Source: Sphingobacterium prati (GTDB taxonomy: Bacteria > Bacteroidota > Bacteroidia > Sphingobacteriales > Sphingobacteriaceae). Taken from it: a stretch of 64,000 nt of DNA. Shown here in pieces: positions 18,931-28,665 of this stretch. A model generated the notes under the pieces. That model had not been told where the DNA came from. It was given only the letters and a program-made list of their open reading frames with translations, and did no database searches. Each line of letters starts with the position of its first letter. The first letter of the stretch is position 1. The DNA lies in assembly GCF_013167215.1 (NCBI RefSeq), contig NZ_JABJWY010000032.1, positions 124,001 to 188,000 on the forward strand, written 5' to 3'. The translations under genes were made by a program, and so were the position numbers.

Positions 18931-18956
18931 GTTAAGGGGGTAGTGGCTCCTTTAAC
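18931..18956 (+). promoter_or_regulatory. Stem-loop at the predicted 5' end of the act-cox mRNA
   Basis: GTTAAGGGGG (18931-18940) pairs with CTCCTTTAAC (18947-18956) through 10 bp including two G-U pairs, hexaloop TAGTGG. It starts almost exactly at the predicted transcription start, so it may protect the long mRNA from 5'-end-dependent decay (inference). Confidence 0.55.
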
Positions 18957-19007
18957 CATGGGAGTTAATTTTTTACATTCACAAATAAATAGTATAAAGT
19001 GCTAAAT

Positions 19008-20270
19008 ATGAGAACTATCTCATCCGTTTTGGGAAGCCTTGCGAGGGTGGTGTCAACGAGTTTGATGCTATTATTTGCCGTTACGACGTTGCATGCGCAA
19101 GATGTCAAGGAAGGTGAAAAAATCTTCAAATCTAAGTGTACATCCTGTCACGCAATCGACAGAAAAGTTGTTGGACCTGCGTTGAAAGGAATTCCGGAGA
19201 CTAAAGATGAAGCTTGGTTAATCAAGTGGATTCGTAACTCTCAAGCTTTAATTGCTTCTGGTGATGCCGAAGCGGTTAAGATCTTTGAAGAGTACAACAA
19301 GTCTGTGATGACTTCTTTTACGGATCTATCTGACGATCAGATTAAATCCGTATTGGCTTACATCACTGACGCGTCTAAGGAAAAACCGAAAGACGGTCCG
19401 GGTGGTACTGCGGCTGCAAAAGATGACAATGCATCTATGTTCATGATTTTGGGCTTGATCGCGGTTGTTATTTTAGCGGTTGTTGTGATCGTGGTCTTGA
19501 ACCGTGTGATCCGTACCTTAGAAAATGTTATTGCTAAGAATCAGGAAGCGATTGCTGCGCAAGAGGAACCTGAAGACAGTCAGCGTTTTGTGAAGTTTGC
19601 GAAAGCATTCGTTAAAAACAAAAAATTGGTTGGGTTCACCGTGTTGATGCTTGTTGCTTTGTTGGCAGTAGGTGGTTGGAAAACGATGTGGAACGTCGGT
19701 GTTCACGAAGGTTATAAGCCTGTTCAGCCAATCAAGTTCTCGCACCAAATTCACGCTGGTGTAAATAAAATTGAGTGTCAATACTGTCACGGTGGTGCAT
19801 TTAAATCGAAAAATGCGTCTATACCATCGGCTAACGTATGTATGAACTGTCACAACACAGTCACTGCTTCTGAGCATTACAATGGTGATATTTCTCCGGA
19901 AATCGCGAAGATCTACCGTGCGTTAGACTGGAATCCTGAGACACGTACTTATGGTAATAATCCAAAGCCAATTCAATGGGTTCGTATCCACAACTTGCCT
20001 GATTTTGCTTACTTCAATCACTCACAACACGTTGTGGTCGCAGGAGTAGAGTGTCAGACTTGTCACGGACCGATCCAAAATATGGAAGAGGTATATCAAT
20101 ACTCTCCATTGACGATGAAATGGTGCGTGGACTGTCACAAAAAGACGGATATCAAATCAGATAATAAATATTATGAAGATCTGATCAAGGCACACGAGAG
20201 AATTAAGAAAGGTGAAAAAATGACTGCAGCCATGATCGGTGGTCTTGAGTGTGGTAAATGTCACTATTAA
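19008..20270 (+). CDS. actA: Alternative complex III subunit ActA (multiheme cytochrome c)
   Basis: Electron-transfer subunit of the quinol:electron-acceptor oxidoreductase called alternative complex III. The 420-aa product has a signal peptide (ending near LHAQD), an N-terminal cytochrome c-like domain with CTSCH (about residue 45), two transmembrane segments (about 145-167 and 207-228), and a C-terminal domain with five more heme sites (CQYCH, CMNCH, CQTCH, CVDCH, CGKCH). Six CXXCH in all. The ATG at 19008 is preferred over a GTG three codons earlier because it opens the signal peptide directly. First gene of the act-cox operon, 37 bp before actB. Confidence 0.95.
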   Translation: MRTISSVLGSLARVVSTSLMLLFAVTTLHAQDVKEGEKIFKSKCTSCHAIDRKVVGPALKGIPETKDEAWLIKWIRNSQALIASGDAEAVKIFEEYNKSVMTSFTDLSDDQIKSVLAYITDASKEKPKDGPGGTAAAKDDNASMFMILGLIAVVILAVVVIVVLNRVIRTLENVIAKNQEAIAAQEEPEDSQRFVKFAKAFVKNKKLVGFTVLMLVALLAVGGWKTMWNVGVHEGYKPVQPIKFSHQIHAGVNKIECQYCHGGAFKSKNASIPSANVCMNCHNTVTASEHYNGDISPEIAKIYRALDWNPETRTYGNNPKPIQWVRIHNLPDFAYFNHSQHVVVAGVECQTCHGPIQNMEEVYQYSPLTMKWCVDCHKKTDIKSDNKYYEDLIKAHERIKKGEKMTAAMIGGLECGKCHY

Positions 20271-20307
20271 TAATTATTTGAAATACGCAATCTTATATAC
20301 AGCTTAA

Positions 20308-23300
20308 ATGGATAGCAATAAAAAATATTGGAAAGGTTTGGAAGAGTTAAATCAAACTCCTGCTTTCGTTGAGGGAAGCAAGGGTGAGTTTGCCGAATCT
20401 ATTCCTGTAGAAGATGTATTAAACGAAGCTGGCCTGAGTACAAAAACTCCTCGCCGTGACTTCTTGAAAGCATTAGGTTTTGGTTTGGGTGCTGTTTCTT
20501 TAGCGGCTTGTAACCGTACTCCTGTGCATAAGGCAGTTCCTTATTTGATTAAGCCTGAAGAGGTAACTCCAGGTATCCCTAACTACTATGCTTCGACATT
20601 CAATGGTCAAAGTATCTTGGTTAAAACGCGTGAAGGTCGTCCAATCAATGTTGAGCCTAACCCGAACGCAATTGGTTTGAACCAAGGTTTGGATTCAACT
20701 ACGGCTGCTTCGGTATTGGATTTATACGATGAGTCTAAACTGAAACAAGCGCAATTGAAAGGTCAAGATGTAGAATGGTCTAAATTGGATGGGGAAGTTG
20801 TTAAAGCATTAACTGCGGCAGCATCTTCTGGTAAACAAATTACGATCGTTTCGAATACAGTAAATAGTCCTTCAACTTTGGCAGCAATCGCTGCTTTCGC
20901 AACGAAATTCCCGACAGTTAACCATGTACAATACGATGCTGTTTCCTACAGTGGTATTATCGAAGCTAATAAAGCTTCTTTTGGTAAAGCTGTAGTTCCT
21001 TCATACAATTTTGATAAAGCAAATATCATTGTTTCAGTTGCTGCTGATTTCTTAGGAACTTGGTTGGCAGGTGAAGAACATACACAACAATACGCTAAAA
21101 ACCGTGACTACAAATCATTGAAAAATGGCAAAATGTCACGTCACGTACAATTTGAATCCGGTCTTTCGATGACAGGTACAAATGCAGATGCACGTATCGC
21201 TATTAAACCTTCAGAAGAAGGTGCAACTTTGATTGCTTTATATAATGCAATCACTGGTCAATCACTGGCTGGTGCGACTGCAAACAAAAAAGCACAAAAA
21301 GGTGTAGCGCTAGCGGCAAAAGAATTGCTGAACAGCAAAGGTGCTGCCGTAGTTGTTGCTGGTTCAAACGATGTGAATGTTCAGGTATTGGTCAATGCGA
21401 TCAACGTCGCATTGGGCGCTTACGGTACAATCATTGATTTAGATAATTATTCTAAACAATACCAAGGTTCGGATTCGTCTTTCCAAGCTTTCTTAGCTGC
21501 TGCAAAAGGCGGTCAAGTGGGTGTAGCGTTCTTCTTGAACAGCAACCCTGTATATGATTACTTCAAAGCGGATGATGTAAAAGCTGCATTGAAACAAATT
21601 CCTTTCACGCTCTCTTTCTCGCAACGTGCTGATGAGACAGCATCGGAGTTGACAGCGATCGCGCCTGCAAGTACTTTCTTAGAGTCTTGGGGTGATGCAA
21701 ATCCGAAGGAAGGTTTGTATTCAATCGTTCAACCAACAATCAATCCTGTCTTCCAAACACGTCAAGTTGAACAAAGCTTGTTGACTTGGGCAGGAAACAC
21801 AACAGATATGTACAACTTCGTTAAGAACTTGTGGTCTACACAAATCTTAGCTGGTTCTACGAAAAACTGGGATGCTGTATTGCAAACTGGTTTTGAATAT
21901 AAAGGTGCTAAAGCTGCAACTGCTCCTGCTTTTACAGGAAATGCTGCTGCTGCCGCTTCTGCTATCGAAGCTTCGAGCAAAGCAATCACTGGCGAGTTTG
22001 AATTGAAACTTTACGAACCTTCTGCTCTTCGCGATGGTCGTTATGCAAACAATGCTTACTTACAGGAATTGCCTGATCCAGTATCTAAGGTAACTTGGGA
22101 CAACTACGCTGCCCTAAATCCTAAAGATGCTGAAAAACTAGGTTTGGGTGAAGATGGTAAAGTAACGGTAAAAGCAAATGGTGTTGAATTAGAATTACCA
22201 GTTGTTCAACAACCAGGTCAAGCACAGGGAACCGTTTCAGTTGCTGTAGGTTATGGCCGTACGAAAGTTGGTAAAGCAGGTAATGAAGTTGGTAAGAACG
22301 CATTCCCATTTGCTTCTATTATCAACGGTACTGTTCAAGGTGTTGCAAAAGCAACTGTAGCGAAAGCTTCCGGAACTTACCAATTGGCACAAACACAAAC
22401 ACACCACACAATCGAAGGTCGTAACGTGATTCGTGAGACTACGTTTGCGAAATATTTGAAAGATCCTAACTCTGAAGCGGGACGCTTTACAGATAATCAC
22501 AAAACCTACGATCTGTGGAACAAATATGAGCAACCAGGGCACAAATGGGTGATGGCGATCGACTTGAACGCATGTACAGGTTGTGGTGCTTGTATCGTAG
22601 CTTGTAACGTAGAGAATAACATCCCTGTTGTAGGTCGTGACGAGGTTCGTCGTCGTCGTGAGATGCACTGGTTACGTATTGACCGTTACTATACAATCGA
22701 AGGCAAAGATCAAGATCTTACAAAAGAGAAAGAAATTGCGAAAGCTTCGGCTGAATTGGATTTCGAAGATATCACTGTTGTTCACCAACCAATGTTGTGT
22801 CAGCACTGTGGTCACGCTCCTTGTGAAACGGTTTGTCCGGTATTGGCAACAGTACACTCTTCAGAAGGTTTGAACCACATGGCTTACAACCGTTGTTTTG
22901 GTACACGTTACTGTGCGAATAACTGTCCATTCAAAGTACGTCGTTTCAACTGGTTTGCTTACTGGAATGATTCACGTTTTGACAACTACTTGAACAATGA
23001 GTTCACACAATTGGTGTTGAATCCAGATGTCGTAACTCGTTCACGTGGGGTAATGGAAAAATGTTCAATGTGTATCCAACGTATCCAAGGTGGTAAATTG
23101 CAAGCGAAGATTGAAAATCGCAAAGTGAAAGATGGCGATATCAAGATGGCTTGTCAACAAGCATGTTCGGCAAATGCAATCATCTTTGGTGACGCCAATG
23201 ATCCAGAATCGGAAGTATCCAAAGCATTGCGCAATGAGCGTGTTTATTACGTACTTGAGGAAATCAATGTTCAACCGGGTATCGGTTATATGACAAAAGT

Positions 23301-23322
23301 TAGAAACACTTTTGAGGCGTAA
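20308..23322 (+). CDS. actB: Alternative complex III subunit ActB (iron-sulfur, molybdopterin-enzyme-like)
   Basis: Peripheral periplasmic-side iron-sulfur subunit of alternative complex III. 1004 aa. Near the N-terminus is a Tat-type signal (RRDFLKALGFG, Arg49-Arg50) ending in LAAC (Cys68), so a lipid anchor is possible. The first two thirds resemble the molybdopterin oxidoreductase fold, which binds no molybdenum in known Act complexes. From about residue 750 comes a ferredoxin-like domain with CTGCGAC, CQHCGHAPCETVCP, CFGTRYCANNCP and CSMC/CQQAC cysteine groups for four clusters. Family knowledge puts three 4Fe-4S and one 3Fe-4S here. Lies between actA and actC. Confidence 0.96.
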   Translation: MDSNKKYWKGLEELNQTPAFVEGSKGEFAESIPVEDVLNEAGLSTKTPRRDFLKALGFGLGAVSLAACNRTPVHKAVPYLIKPEEVTPGIPNYYASTFNGQSILVKTREGRPINVEPNPNAIGLNQGLDSTTAASVLDLYDESKLKQAQLKGQDVEWSKLDGEVVKALTAAASSGKQITIVSNTVNSPSTLAAIAAFATKFPTVNHVQYDAVSYSGIIEANKASFGKAVVPSYNFDKANIIVSVAADFLGTWLAGEEHTQQYAKNRDYKSLKNGKMSRHVQFESGLSMTGTNADARIAIKPSEEGATLIALYNAITGQSLAGATANKKAQKGVALAAKELLNSKGAAVVVAGSNDVNVQVLVNAINVALGAYGTIIDLDNYSKQYQGSDSSFQAFLAAAKGGQVGVAFFLNSNPVYDYFKADDVKAALKQIPFTLSFSQRADETASELTAIAPASTFLESWGDANPKEGLYSIVQPTINPVFQTRQVEQSLLTWAGNTTDMYNFVKNLWSTQILAGSTKNWDAVLQTGFEYKGAKAATAPAFTGNAAAAASAIEASSKAITGEFELKLYEPSALRDGRYANNAYLQELPDPVSKVTWDNYAALNPKDAEKLGLGEDGKVTVKANGVELELPVVQQPGQAQGTVSVAVGYGRTKVGKAGNEVGKNAFPFASIINGTVQGVAKATVAKASGTYQLAQTQTHHTIEGRNVIRETTFAKYLKDPNSEAGRFTDNHKTYDLWNKYEQPGHKWVMAIDLNACTGCGACIVACNVENNIPVVGRDEVRRRREMHWLRIDRYYTIEGKDQDLTKEKEIAKASAELDFEDITVVHQPMLCQHCGHAPCETVCPVLATVHSSEGLNHMAYNRCFGTRYCANNCPFKVRRFNWFAYWNDSRFDNYLNNEFTQLVLNPDVVTRSRGVMEKCSMCIQRIQGGKLQAKIENRKVKDGDIKMACQQACSANAIIFGDANDPESEVSKALRNERVYYVLEEINVQPGIGYMTKVRNTFEA

Positions 23323-23351
23323 TCTTGTACAATATTTGAAATAAAAATACT

Positions 23352-24836
23352 ATGTCATCGCATAACGAATCAATATTAAGAGAACCATTAATGACCGGTA
23401 AAGACATCACGTATGCAAAAATTACGGATGATATCTTACTACCGGTTGAAAATAAACCAAATAAAGCATGGTGGATTGGTTTTACCGTTGCTGTATTGGG
23501 TGCTTTATTATGGGTAGTTAGCGTTAGTTATACCTTTTGGACAGGTATCGGCGCTTGGGGTCTGAATAAAACTGTAGGCTGGGCTTGGGATATCACCGAC
23601 TTCGTATGGTGGGTTGGTATCGGTCACGCTGGTACGTTGATTTCAGCCGTATTATTAATTTTCCGTCAAAACTGGCGTAACTCAATCAACCGTTCCGCAG
23701 AGGCGATGACGATCTTTGCGGTAATCTGTGCGGCTACATATGTTGTGGCTCACATGGGGCGTCCTTGGTTGGCTTATTGGATTTTCCCACTTCCAAATCA
23801 ATTTGGATCACTTTGGGTAAACTTTAACTCTCCATTGGTATGGGATGCGTTTGCGATCTCAACATACTTCACCGTATCCTTAGTATTTTGGTACTGTGGT
23901 TTGTTGCCAGATATCGCGACTATCCGTGACCGTGCTACGGGATTAAAACAAAAGATTTATTCTGTATTATCATTCGGTTGGAATGGTTCTGTGAAGACTT
24001 GGCAACGCTTTGAAATCGTGTCATTGATCTTGGCGGGTATTTCAACACCACTGGTACTTTCTGTACACACCATCGTATCCATGGACTTTGCAACTTCGGT
24101 TATTCCTGGATGGCACACGACGATCTTCCCTCCCTATTTCGTGGCAGGTGCGATCTTCTCGGGTTTTGCGATGGTACAGACTTTATTGTTGATCTTACGT
24201 AAAGTAATGAACTTTGAAAACTACATCACGATGTTCCACATTGAGTCGATGAATATCATCATCATGACTACTGGTTCTATCGTGGGTGTGGCTTACTTAA
24301 CTGAGTTGTTTATCGCGATGTACTCTCGTTCAGAATACGAAATGTATGCTTTCGAGAACCGTATGTTGGGTCCATATGCATGGGCATACTGGTCGATGAT
24401 GACTTGTAACGTAATTTCTCCACAGTTATTTTGGTTCAAAAAAATCCGTACAAGTATTCCGATCTCATGGATCTTATCTATTGTTGTAAATATCGGTATG
24501 TGGTTTGAGCGTTTCGTAATTATCGTGACTTCATTGCACCGTGATTACTTGCCTTCATCTTGGGCAATGTTCTACCCAACTTGGACAGACGTTGGTATCT
24601 TTGTAGGTTCAATTGGATTATTCTTTACGTTATTCTTGTTGTTCTTACGTTTCTTGCCAGGTATCGCGATTGCCGAAGTTAAATTGTTGTTGAAATCATC
24701 ATCATTACAACATAAAACTAAATTGGCTCAAGAAGGTGCATTCCCTGCAGAGCAAGTGGAGTACTTCCAAGAATCATTGGAAAAATATGATTCAGTGACA
24801 GAAGAAGAGATTAAAGAATTATCAGTTAGAAAATAA
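23352..24836 (+). CDS. actC: Alternative complex III subunit ActC (NrfD-like membrane subunit)
   Basis: Integral-membrane subunit that holds the quinol site in alternative complex III. 494 aa with about ten hydrophobic helices and NrfD/PsrC features such as FVWWVGIGHAGTLISAVL and VHTIVSMDFATSVIPGWHTT. It belongs to the same family as ActF encoded further down. The gene follows actB by 29 bp and precedes actD by 6 bp. Confidence 0.95.
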   Translation: MSSHNESILREPLMTGKDITYAKITDDILLPVENKPNKAWWIGFTVAVLGALLWVVSVSYTFWTGIGAWGLNKTVGWAWDITDFVWWVGIGHAGTLISAVLLIFRQNWRNSINRSAEAMTIFAVICAATYVVAHMGRPWLAYWIFPLPNQFGSLWVNFNSPLVWDAFAISTYFTVSLVFWYCGLLPDIATIRDRATGLKQKIYSVLSFGWNGSVKTWQRFEIVSLILAGISTPLVLSVHTIVSMDFATSVIPGWHTTIFPPYFVAGAIFSGFAMVQTLLLILRKVMNFENYITMFHIESMNIIIMTTGSIVGVAYLTELFIAMYSRSEYEMYAFENRMLGPYAWAYWSMMTCNVISPQLFWFKKIRTSIPISWILSIVVNIGMWFERFVIIVTSLHRDYLPSSWAMFYPTWTDVGIFVGSIGLFFTLFLLFLRFLPGIAIAEVKLLLKSSSLQHKTKLAQEGAFPAEQVEYFQESLEKYDSVTEEEIKELSVRK

Positions 24837-24842
24837 TCAGCA

Positions 24843-25379
24843 ATGAGCAATACAAAATATATATTAGGTAGTTTTGCGGATCCAGATGACATGATGCATG
24901 GGATCGACAAATTGCAAGCAAACAATATAAGTATTTATGACTGCTTTACTCCGATGCCTATCCACGGTATCGAAGCGAAGTTAGGTGTGAAACCTTCTCG
25001 CTTGCCTATCGCAGCATTTTGCTTTGGAGCATTGGGAACGACATTAGGGTTTAGTTTATTGTATTATACCATGGTATACGATTGGCCAATGAATATTGGT
25101 GGTAAACCATCTTTTGCAATGCCAAACTTTGTTCCTGTAACATTTGAGGTTACCATCTTATTGTGTGCTTTGGGTATGGTTGCTACATTTTTCTTCCGTA
25201 ACCACCTGTTTCCAGGACGTGCACCACGAGTGATGGACTTGCGCGCGACAGATGATCGTTTCATCCTTGCAGTAGATGCCAAAGAAAATGCAGATCACGC
25301 TTTGATCGATAGTTTATTGAAAGAAGCTGGTGCTGTTGAAGTTAAGTACAATGATAGAAAATATGTTAGCTATGAATAA
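24843..25379 (+). CDS. actD: Alternative complex III subunit ActD (DUF3341)
   Basis: 178-aa DUF3341 protein with a short cytoplasmic N-terminal domain (ADPDDMMHGIDKLQANNI) and two transmembrane helices (about 58-80 and 98-120). It is a structural subunit of alternative complex III, contacting ActC. The start is 6 bp after the actC stop. Its last codons overlap the actE start by 8 nt in an ATGAATAA arrangement, which suggests translational coupling. Confidence 0.93.
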   Translation: MSNTKYILGSFADPDDMMHGIDKLQANNISIYDCFTPMPIHGIEAKLGVKPSRLPIAAFCFGALGTTLGFSLLYYTMVYDWPMNIGGKPSFAMPNFVPVTFEVTILLCALGMVATFFFRNHLFPGRAPRVMDLRATDDRFILAVDAKENADHALIDSLLKEAGAVEVKYNDRKYVSYE

Positions 25380-26001
25380 GAAGAATTTACTTGGAACTGT
25401 ATGCGCAGCTGTAGCATTAACAGCACTTGTTTCTTCTTGTGGTGATAAAACAACTCGTAGTACAGGTTTGGAATTTTCCCGTAACATGTACGATCCGCTT
25501 GCGTTCAATCCGGATCAACCTAACGCGAATTTTGCTGATGGAAAAACAGCGCAAACTCCGCCAAAGGGTACAGATCCAGTTGGATTCACTCGTTTCGAGT
25601 ATGCCAATACATTAGAGGAGTACGAACGTGCGGGGCGGGAAGTTAAAAATCCTTTGGTTGTCAATGCAGAAAACCTTGAAAAAGGAAAAGCATTGTTCAC
25701 CACTTACTGTTCGGTATGTCACGGACCGGAAGGTAAAGGGGATGGACCGCTGACGAAAGATCGTAGTGTAACTGATTCTAGAGGTACCCGTCAATTAGAG
25801 AACTTTCCGCCGCCACCTTCTTATCACAGAACAGACGCGGCAAACTCTTCAAGAGGTGGTTTGATGGCTGACTTGACAGATGGTAAAATCTACCATACGA
25901 TTTATTACGGACACAACTCTATGGGATCGCATGCATCGCAATTGTCTCCAGAAGAGAGATGGAAAGTTGTTATGTATGTTCACGAATTACAAAAGAAATA
26001 A
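25372..26001 (+). CDS. actE: Alternative complex III subunit ActE (monoheme cytochrome c lipoprotein)
   Basis: Monoheme cytochrome c of alternative complex III. About 209 aa, with a lipoprotein signal ending LVSSC and one heme site, CSVCHGPEGKGDG, in the C-terminal half. A likely axial Met lies in GHNSMGSHASQL. The start at 25372 gives a proper signal peptide; upstream in-frame ATG/TTG codons would add a non-signal stretch that lies within actD. Overlap with actD is 8 nt. Confidence 0.93.
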   Translation: MNKKNLLGTVCAAVALTALVSSCGDKTTRSTGLEFSRNMYDPLAFNPDQPNANFADGKTAQTPPKGTDPVGFTRFEYANTLEEYERAGREVKNPLVVNAENLEKGKALFTTYCSVCHGPEGKGDGPLTKDRSVTDSRGTRQLENFPPPPSYHRTDAANSSRGGLMADLTDGKIYHTIYYGHNSMGSHASQLSPEERWKVVMYVHELQKK

Positions 26002-26020
26002 TCTAACATCAGATATATAA

Positions 26021-27256
26021 ATGGGAACTCACAGTCATCATCACGATTATAATTTCAACGAGCGATACGAGTTTGCTGGCAAAGCTAAATTGTACAGTAT
26101 TATCGCTGTTGTACTAGGCGTAGCTGCTGTTGCTTTCGGGTTGCTTTCGGGCGATCACGTTACTGTAGAGCGTACTTACGCCAACTTGTTATTGATGGGT
26201 TATTACTTTACATGTGTATGCGCAGCTGGAGCATTCTTCGTTGCCTTGCAATATGTAACACAGTCTGCATGGTCTGCAGGTCTGGTACGTATACCTCAAG
26301 CTATGGCAGGTGTTTTACCAATTGCATCCTTGATCTTATTAGTTATAGTGGGCTTAGGTCTGACTACACATAACTTGTATCATCACTGGCATGCAGATGG
26401 TCTACTAGACCCCAATCACGCAAATTATGACCCTATTATCGAAGGAAAATCTGCTTACTTAAATGTACCTTTCTTTTTGACTCGTCAAATCGTATTCATG
26501 GGTATCTATAGTATTTTTGCCGTTGTCCTTGCGAAACTTTCTTATAAGGAGGATTTAGAAGGCGGTTTGACATCTTACAAAAAGTCATTCAAATTGTCTG
26601 CAATCTTTTTGGTTATTTTTGGCTTTACTACACCAATCTGGTCTTTTGATACCATCATGTCCTTAGAAGCACACTGGTTTTCTACCATGTTCGGATGGTA
26701 TAACTTCGCAGCAATGTGGGTAAGTGGCTTATGTGCCATTACTGTAATCGTTGTTGTCTTGAAGAAAGCAGGTTATATGAACTGGGTAAACGAAAATCAT
26801 TTACACGATTTGGGTAAATTGATGTTCGGTTTCTCGATCTTCTGGACTTACGTTTGGTTTGCACAATTCATGTTGATTTGGTATTCAAACATTCCTGAAG
26901 AAACAGTTTATTTCTACAAACGTTGGGAGCCTGAATACAAACCTTGGTTTTGGTTGAGTATTATCATTAACTTTGTGGCACCATTGTTACTATTAGTAGA
27001 TCGCGATGCGAAACGTAAGCAAAACGTCATGTTGTTCGTAGCGATTCTATTGTTGGCTGGTCACTGGCTTGATTACTATATCATGGTTATGCCTGGTACT
27101 GTTGCTGAACATAGAGGATTTGGTATCATTGAAATCGGAACTGCACTTGGTTTCTTAGGTTTGTTCATCTTTTTAGTGATGAGTAAACTGAGCAAACAAG
27201 CATTGGTGCCTAAAAATCATCCTTTCTTGGATGAGAGTTTACATCACCAAATATAG
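26021..27256 (+). CDS. actF: Alternative complex III subunit ActF (membrane subunit)
   Basis: Second large integral-membrane subunit, related to ActC and NrfD. 411 aa with a short His-rich N-terminus (GTHSHHHDYNF) and about ten helices, including GLGLTTHNLYHHWHADGLLDP and LEAHWFSTMFGWYNFAAMW. It probably contributes to proton handling in the complex, though this is unsettled for the family. Followed 43 bp later by coxB, so the Act complex and the oxidase are co-transcribed. Confidence 0.94.
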   Translation: MGTHSHHHDYNFNERYEFAGKAKLYSIIAVVLGVAAVAFGLLSGDHVTVERTYANLLLMGYYFTCVCAAGAFFVALQYVTQSAWSAGLVRIPQAMAGVLPIASLILLVIVGLGLTTHNLYHHWHADGLLDPNHANYDPIIEGKSAYLNVPFFLTRQIVFMGIYSIFAVVLAKLSYKEDLEGGLTSYKKSFKLSAIFLVIFGFTTPIWSFDTIMSLEAHWFSTMFGWYNFAAMWVSGLCAITVIVVVLKKAGYMNWVNENHLHDLGKLMFGFSIFWTYVWFAQFMLIWYSNIPEETVYFYKRWEPEYKPWFWLSIIINFVAPLLLLVDRDAKRKQNVMLFVAILLLAGHWLDYYIMVMPGTVAEHRGFGIIEIGTALGFLGLFIFLVMSKLSKQALVPKNHPFLDESLHHQI

Positions 27257-27299
27257 TTTCACTTTTAAAGGAAGGTTACGTAAAAACGTTATAAAAGAA

Positions 27300-28637
27300 A
27301 TGAGCTTTAAATTAAATAATAGATTCAAATCCATCTCGGGTTTTGTGCTTGCACTAGGGCTGCTTTTTGCAAATCCTATTCTTGCAAGTCAACAAGATAC
27401 AGTAGCATCTGATTCTGCTAAAGCGGCGACTACAGCGGTAGCTGCCCCTGCAGCAACGGATTCGGTTGCAAAAGATACAACAGCGGCAGCAGGTACTGCT
27501 GCTGTTGCATCTGCTAGCTCTACTACAGAAGCTAGCGCAGCTGCTCCTGCTGTTGAAGAAGTGAAGCAAATAGACCCTCAGGTTTATAAAAACTTCACAT
27601 ATTATGTGTTATTGTTTTTAGTCGTTTGTACAATTGTTGCTGTGATTGGCAAGGTACTTTCGATTTATGAATTAACACGAAAAATGAATGGTAAATACAA
27701 TCCATTTGCGAATAACACATTCCAATCGGTATTGTTCTTTATCTTCTTGGTTGTATTTCTTTACGGTGTTTATTGGACATACGTACATTGGGGAGCAGCT
27801 TATTGGCGTTCAGCGGTAACAGAACATGGTGCACGCATTGATACCATGTTTATCATCACAACGGCAATTACAACATTTGTATTGGTGATTACACATGTCT
27901 TGTTAATGACTTTTACATTTTTGTACCGTATGCGTGCAAAACGTCAAGCGTACTACTATCCACATAACAATGCCATTGAGAAACTTTGGACAATCGTTCC
28001 GGCAGTAGTCTTGACAGTATTGGTATTATTTGGCTTTTTTACATGGAGATCAATTACAAATATTCCTGAGGATCTTCAAAAATCAGCATTGCAGATTGAA
28101 GTATTAGGAGAGCAATTCCAATGGCAGGTTCGTTATCCTGGTACCGACGGTATCATTGGTAAACGTAATTACAAAATGACGACACCTACGAATCCTTATG
28201 GTATCGACTTTAATGATAAAAATTCTTGGGATGATATTCAAGGTTCTGAAATTTGGTTGCCAGTAAACAAGCCAGTTCGTTTCCACATCGTTTCAAAAGA
28301 TATTATTCACTCTTTCTTTATTCCTGATTTCCGTGTTCAGATCAATGCGGTACCCGGAATGACCAACTATTTCCAATTCACACCTACTGTGACAACAGAA
28401 GAGATGCGTGATCGTTTGGGAGACTACAATTATGATTTCGTGATGTTGTGTAACAAGATCTGTGGATCTGGTCACTACAACATGCAAAAGAAAGTTGTTG
28501 TTGTTACTGAGGCACAATATAAAGAGTGGTTAGCTAAGCAAAACAAATATTTTACTGAGGATCTGCAAAAGGAATTCAGTACTAAAACAGCTAACGTAAA
28601 AAAGGATAGCGTACAAGTTACAGCATCTTTGAACTAA
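27300..28637 (+). CDS. coxB: Cytochrome c oxidase subunit II
   Basis: CuA-bearing subunit of the aa3-type oxidase. About 445 aa: signal peptide ending near ILASQ, then a low-complexity Ala/Thr/Ser stretch (about 30-85), two transmembrane helices and the cupredoxin domain. The CuA loop is C-NKI-C-GSG-HYN-M at 28449-28484. Canonical proteins have Glu as the second residue after the first Cys (CxEIC), whereas here it is Lys. The start is the ATG at 27300; an upstream ATG at 27231 lies inside actF and would block the signal peptide. Confidence 0.95.
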   Translation: MSFKLNNRFKSISGFVLALGLLFANPILASQQDTVASDSAKAATTAVAAPAATDSVAKDTTAAAGTAAVASASSTTEASAAAPAVEEVKQIDPQVYKNFTYYVLLFLVVCTIVAVIGKVLSIYELTRKMNGKYNPFANNTFQSVLFFIFLVVFLYGVYWTYVHWGAAYWRSAVTEHGARIDTMFIITTAITTFVLVITHVLLMTFTFLYRMRAKRQAYYYPHNNAIEKLWTIVPAVVLTVLVLFGFFTWRSITNIPEDLQKSALQIEVLGEQFQWQVRYPGTDGIIGKRNYKMTTPTNPYGIDFNDKNSWDDIQGSEIWLPVNKPVRFHIVSKDIIHSFFIPDFRVQINAVPGMTNYFQFTPTVTTEEMRDRLGDYNYDFVMLCNKICGSGHYNMQKKVVVVTEAQYKEWLAKQNKYFTEDLQKEFSTKTANVKKDSVQVTASLN

Positions 28638-28665
28638 TTAAGAATTTTTGAATATAAAATCGAAT

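Noticed and set aside
22237..22668. A 143-codon antisense frame in actB
   Set aside because: Its composition (Thr, Cys, Val repeats) is the mirror of actB codons; no family features.
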